DNA of 64,000 nt from DATAOG01 sp963798075 (GTDB lineage: Bacteria; Pseudomonadota; Alphaproteobacteria; Geminicoccales; Geminicoccaceae): contig CAWCRU010000031.1 of NCBI GenBank assembly GCA_963798075.1, positions 62,001 to 126,000 on the forward strand, written 5' to 3'. Below are positions 63,744-64,000 of the stretch, in pieces. Below the pieces are notes generated by a model that did not search any database, had not been told where the DNA came from, and saw only the letters and a list, made by a program, of their open reading frames with translations. Position 1 is the stretch's first letter. The number at the start of each line of letters is the position of its first letter. The position numbers and the translations under genes were made by a program.

Positions 63744-64000
63744 TCAGCTCGCCTTGCGGGCGCCTTCGCCGGTCACGAGCGTCCATTCCACCAGGCGCTT
63801 CAGCACTTTGCCCAGGGCATCGTCGAAGGCGGCCGCGATCGCGACCAGGTCCCCGGCCGCGCCGGGGACGCTGCGGCCGATTTCGGTCGTGCCGACCACC
63901 TCGCGCTTGGGCATGGTCATGAGGCGCGCCGAGATCGCGACCCGGGCCACGGGCGGACCGGGGTCGCTCTGCTGGGCCTGAAACGCCTCGAGGTCGGTCT
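63744..64000 (-). CDS. ABC-type transport auxiliary lipoprotein, C-terminal part (5' end outside window)
   Basis: The visible 85 codons read TDLEAFQAQQSDPGPPVARV, AISARLMTMPKREVVGTTEI, GRSVPGAAGDLVAIAAAFDD and ALGKVLKRLVEWTLVTGEGA. This matches the C-terminal half of PqiC-like auxiliary lipoproteins of MlaD/MCE-type phospholipid transport systems (LxAFDxALGxVLxxLVxW). The frame is open at the right edge, so the N-terminal part and lipobox are outside. Likely a membrane-lipid trafficking partner; no MCE gene is within view. Confidence 0.75.
   Translation of the reverse strand, partial: TDLEAFQAQQSDPGPPVARVAISARLMTMPKREVVGTTEIGRSVPGAAGDLVAIAAAFDDALGKVLKRLVEWTLVTGEGARKAS

Overview
The window is a roughly 70% G+C chromosomal segment. 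Gene content (PolA, MeaB, an rplM-rpsI pair with a PaaI-type thioesterase remnant beside it, a GST-queG-SDR row, glcE, several sugar ABC transporters) suggests an alphaproteobacterium, probably a Rhodospirillales or Geminicoccales-like lineage. That assignment is inference from family content and base composition; no rRNA or tRNA gene was seen to confirm it.

Layout. 1-5.8 kb: 3' part of polA, meaB, a ribokinase, a zf-CHCC protein and rplM-rpsI. 5.9-7.0 kb: decayed genes (PaaI-type thioesterase, Phd/VapC toxin-antitoxin pair). 7.1-12.9 kb: a sugar-acid dehydratase, then a Fec/Btu-type ABC importer facing a one-component regulator with a molybdate-type binding domain. 13.3-19.6 kb: a secreted duplicated six-cysteine protein, small accessory genes, a GT4 glycosyltransferase, a hydrolase and a small P-loop kinase. 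19.6-31.7 kb: an almost unbroken minus-strand run holding a GH30-like lipoprotein, SDR, QueG, GST, a lipoprotein, GlcE, a sugar ABC transporter with an embedded membrane-bound EEP-family protein, GNAT and a DUF4432 epimerase. 31.8-36.5 kb: methyltransferase, CHAD + CYTH-like pair, K+ channel, class III adenylate cyclase with TPRs. 36.6-43.8 kb: an orphan sugar-binding protein and a four-carbon acid-sugar (threonate/erythronate) catabolic cluster: LtnD, DenD, OtnK, OtnC. 44-48.5 kb: RHH protein, LysE exporter, OmpA-domain/barrel protein, DUF417 protein, type II NADH dehydrogenase. 48.5-56.4 kb: a gene-poor, repeat-bearing and heavily decayed stretch ending in a 3.2 kb ruined HTH-cyclase-AAA-TPR regulator. 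56.4-63 kb: a Tm-1-like UPF0261 protein and a complete RbsABC-type operon with a cupin and an Asp-box propeller protein; then a SYLF protein and the end of an ABC auxiliary lipoprotein.

How it works together: the theme is uptake and oxidation of sugars and sugar acids. There are two ribose-type ABC systems, one orphan binding protein, a sugar-acid dehydratase, ribokinase, an aldose-epimerase-like protein and the tetronate pathway. A second theme is genome decay. Many conserved genes carry single-base frameshifts, several in homopolymers (A8, C6, T3), so long-read assembly error must be separated from true pseudogenes. The 5.9-7.0 kb and 51.5-56.4 kb blocks look decayed; isolated single indels in queG, the NADH dehydrogenase, the DUF417 gene and the OmpA-like gene could be errors.

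No CRISPR array, insertion sequence, tRNA, rRNA or convincing riboswitch was seen.
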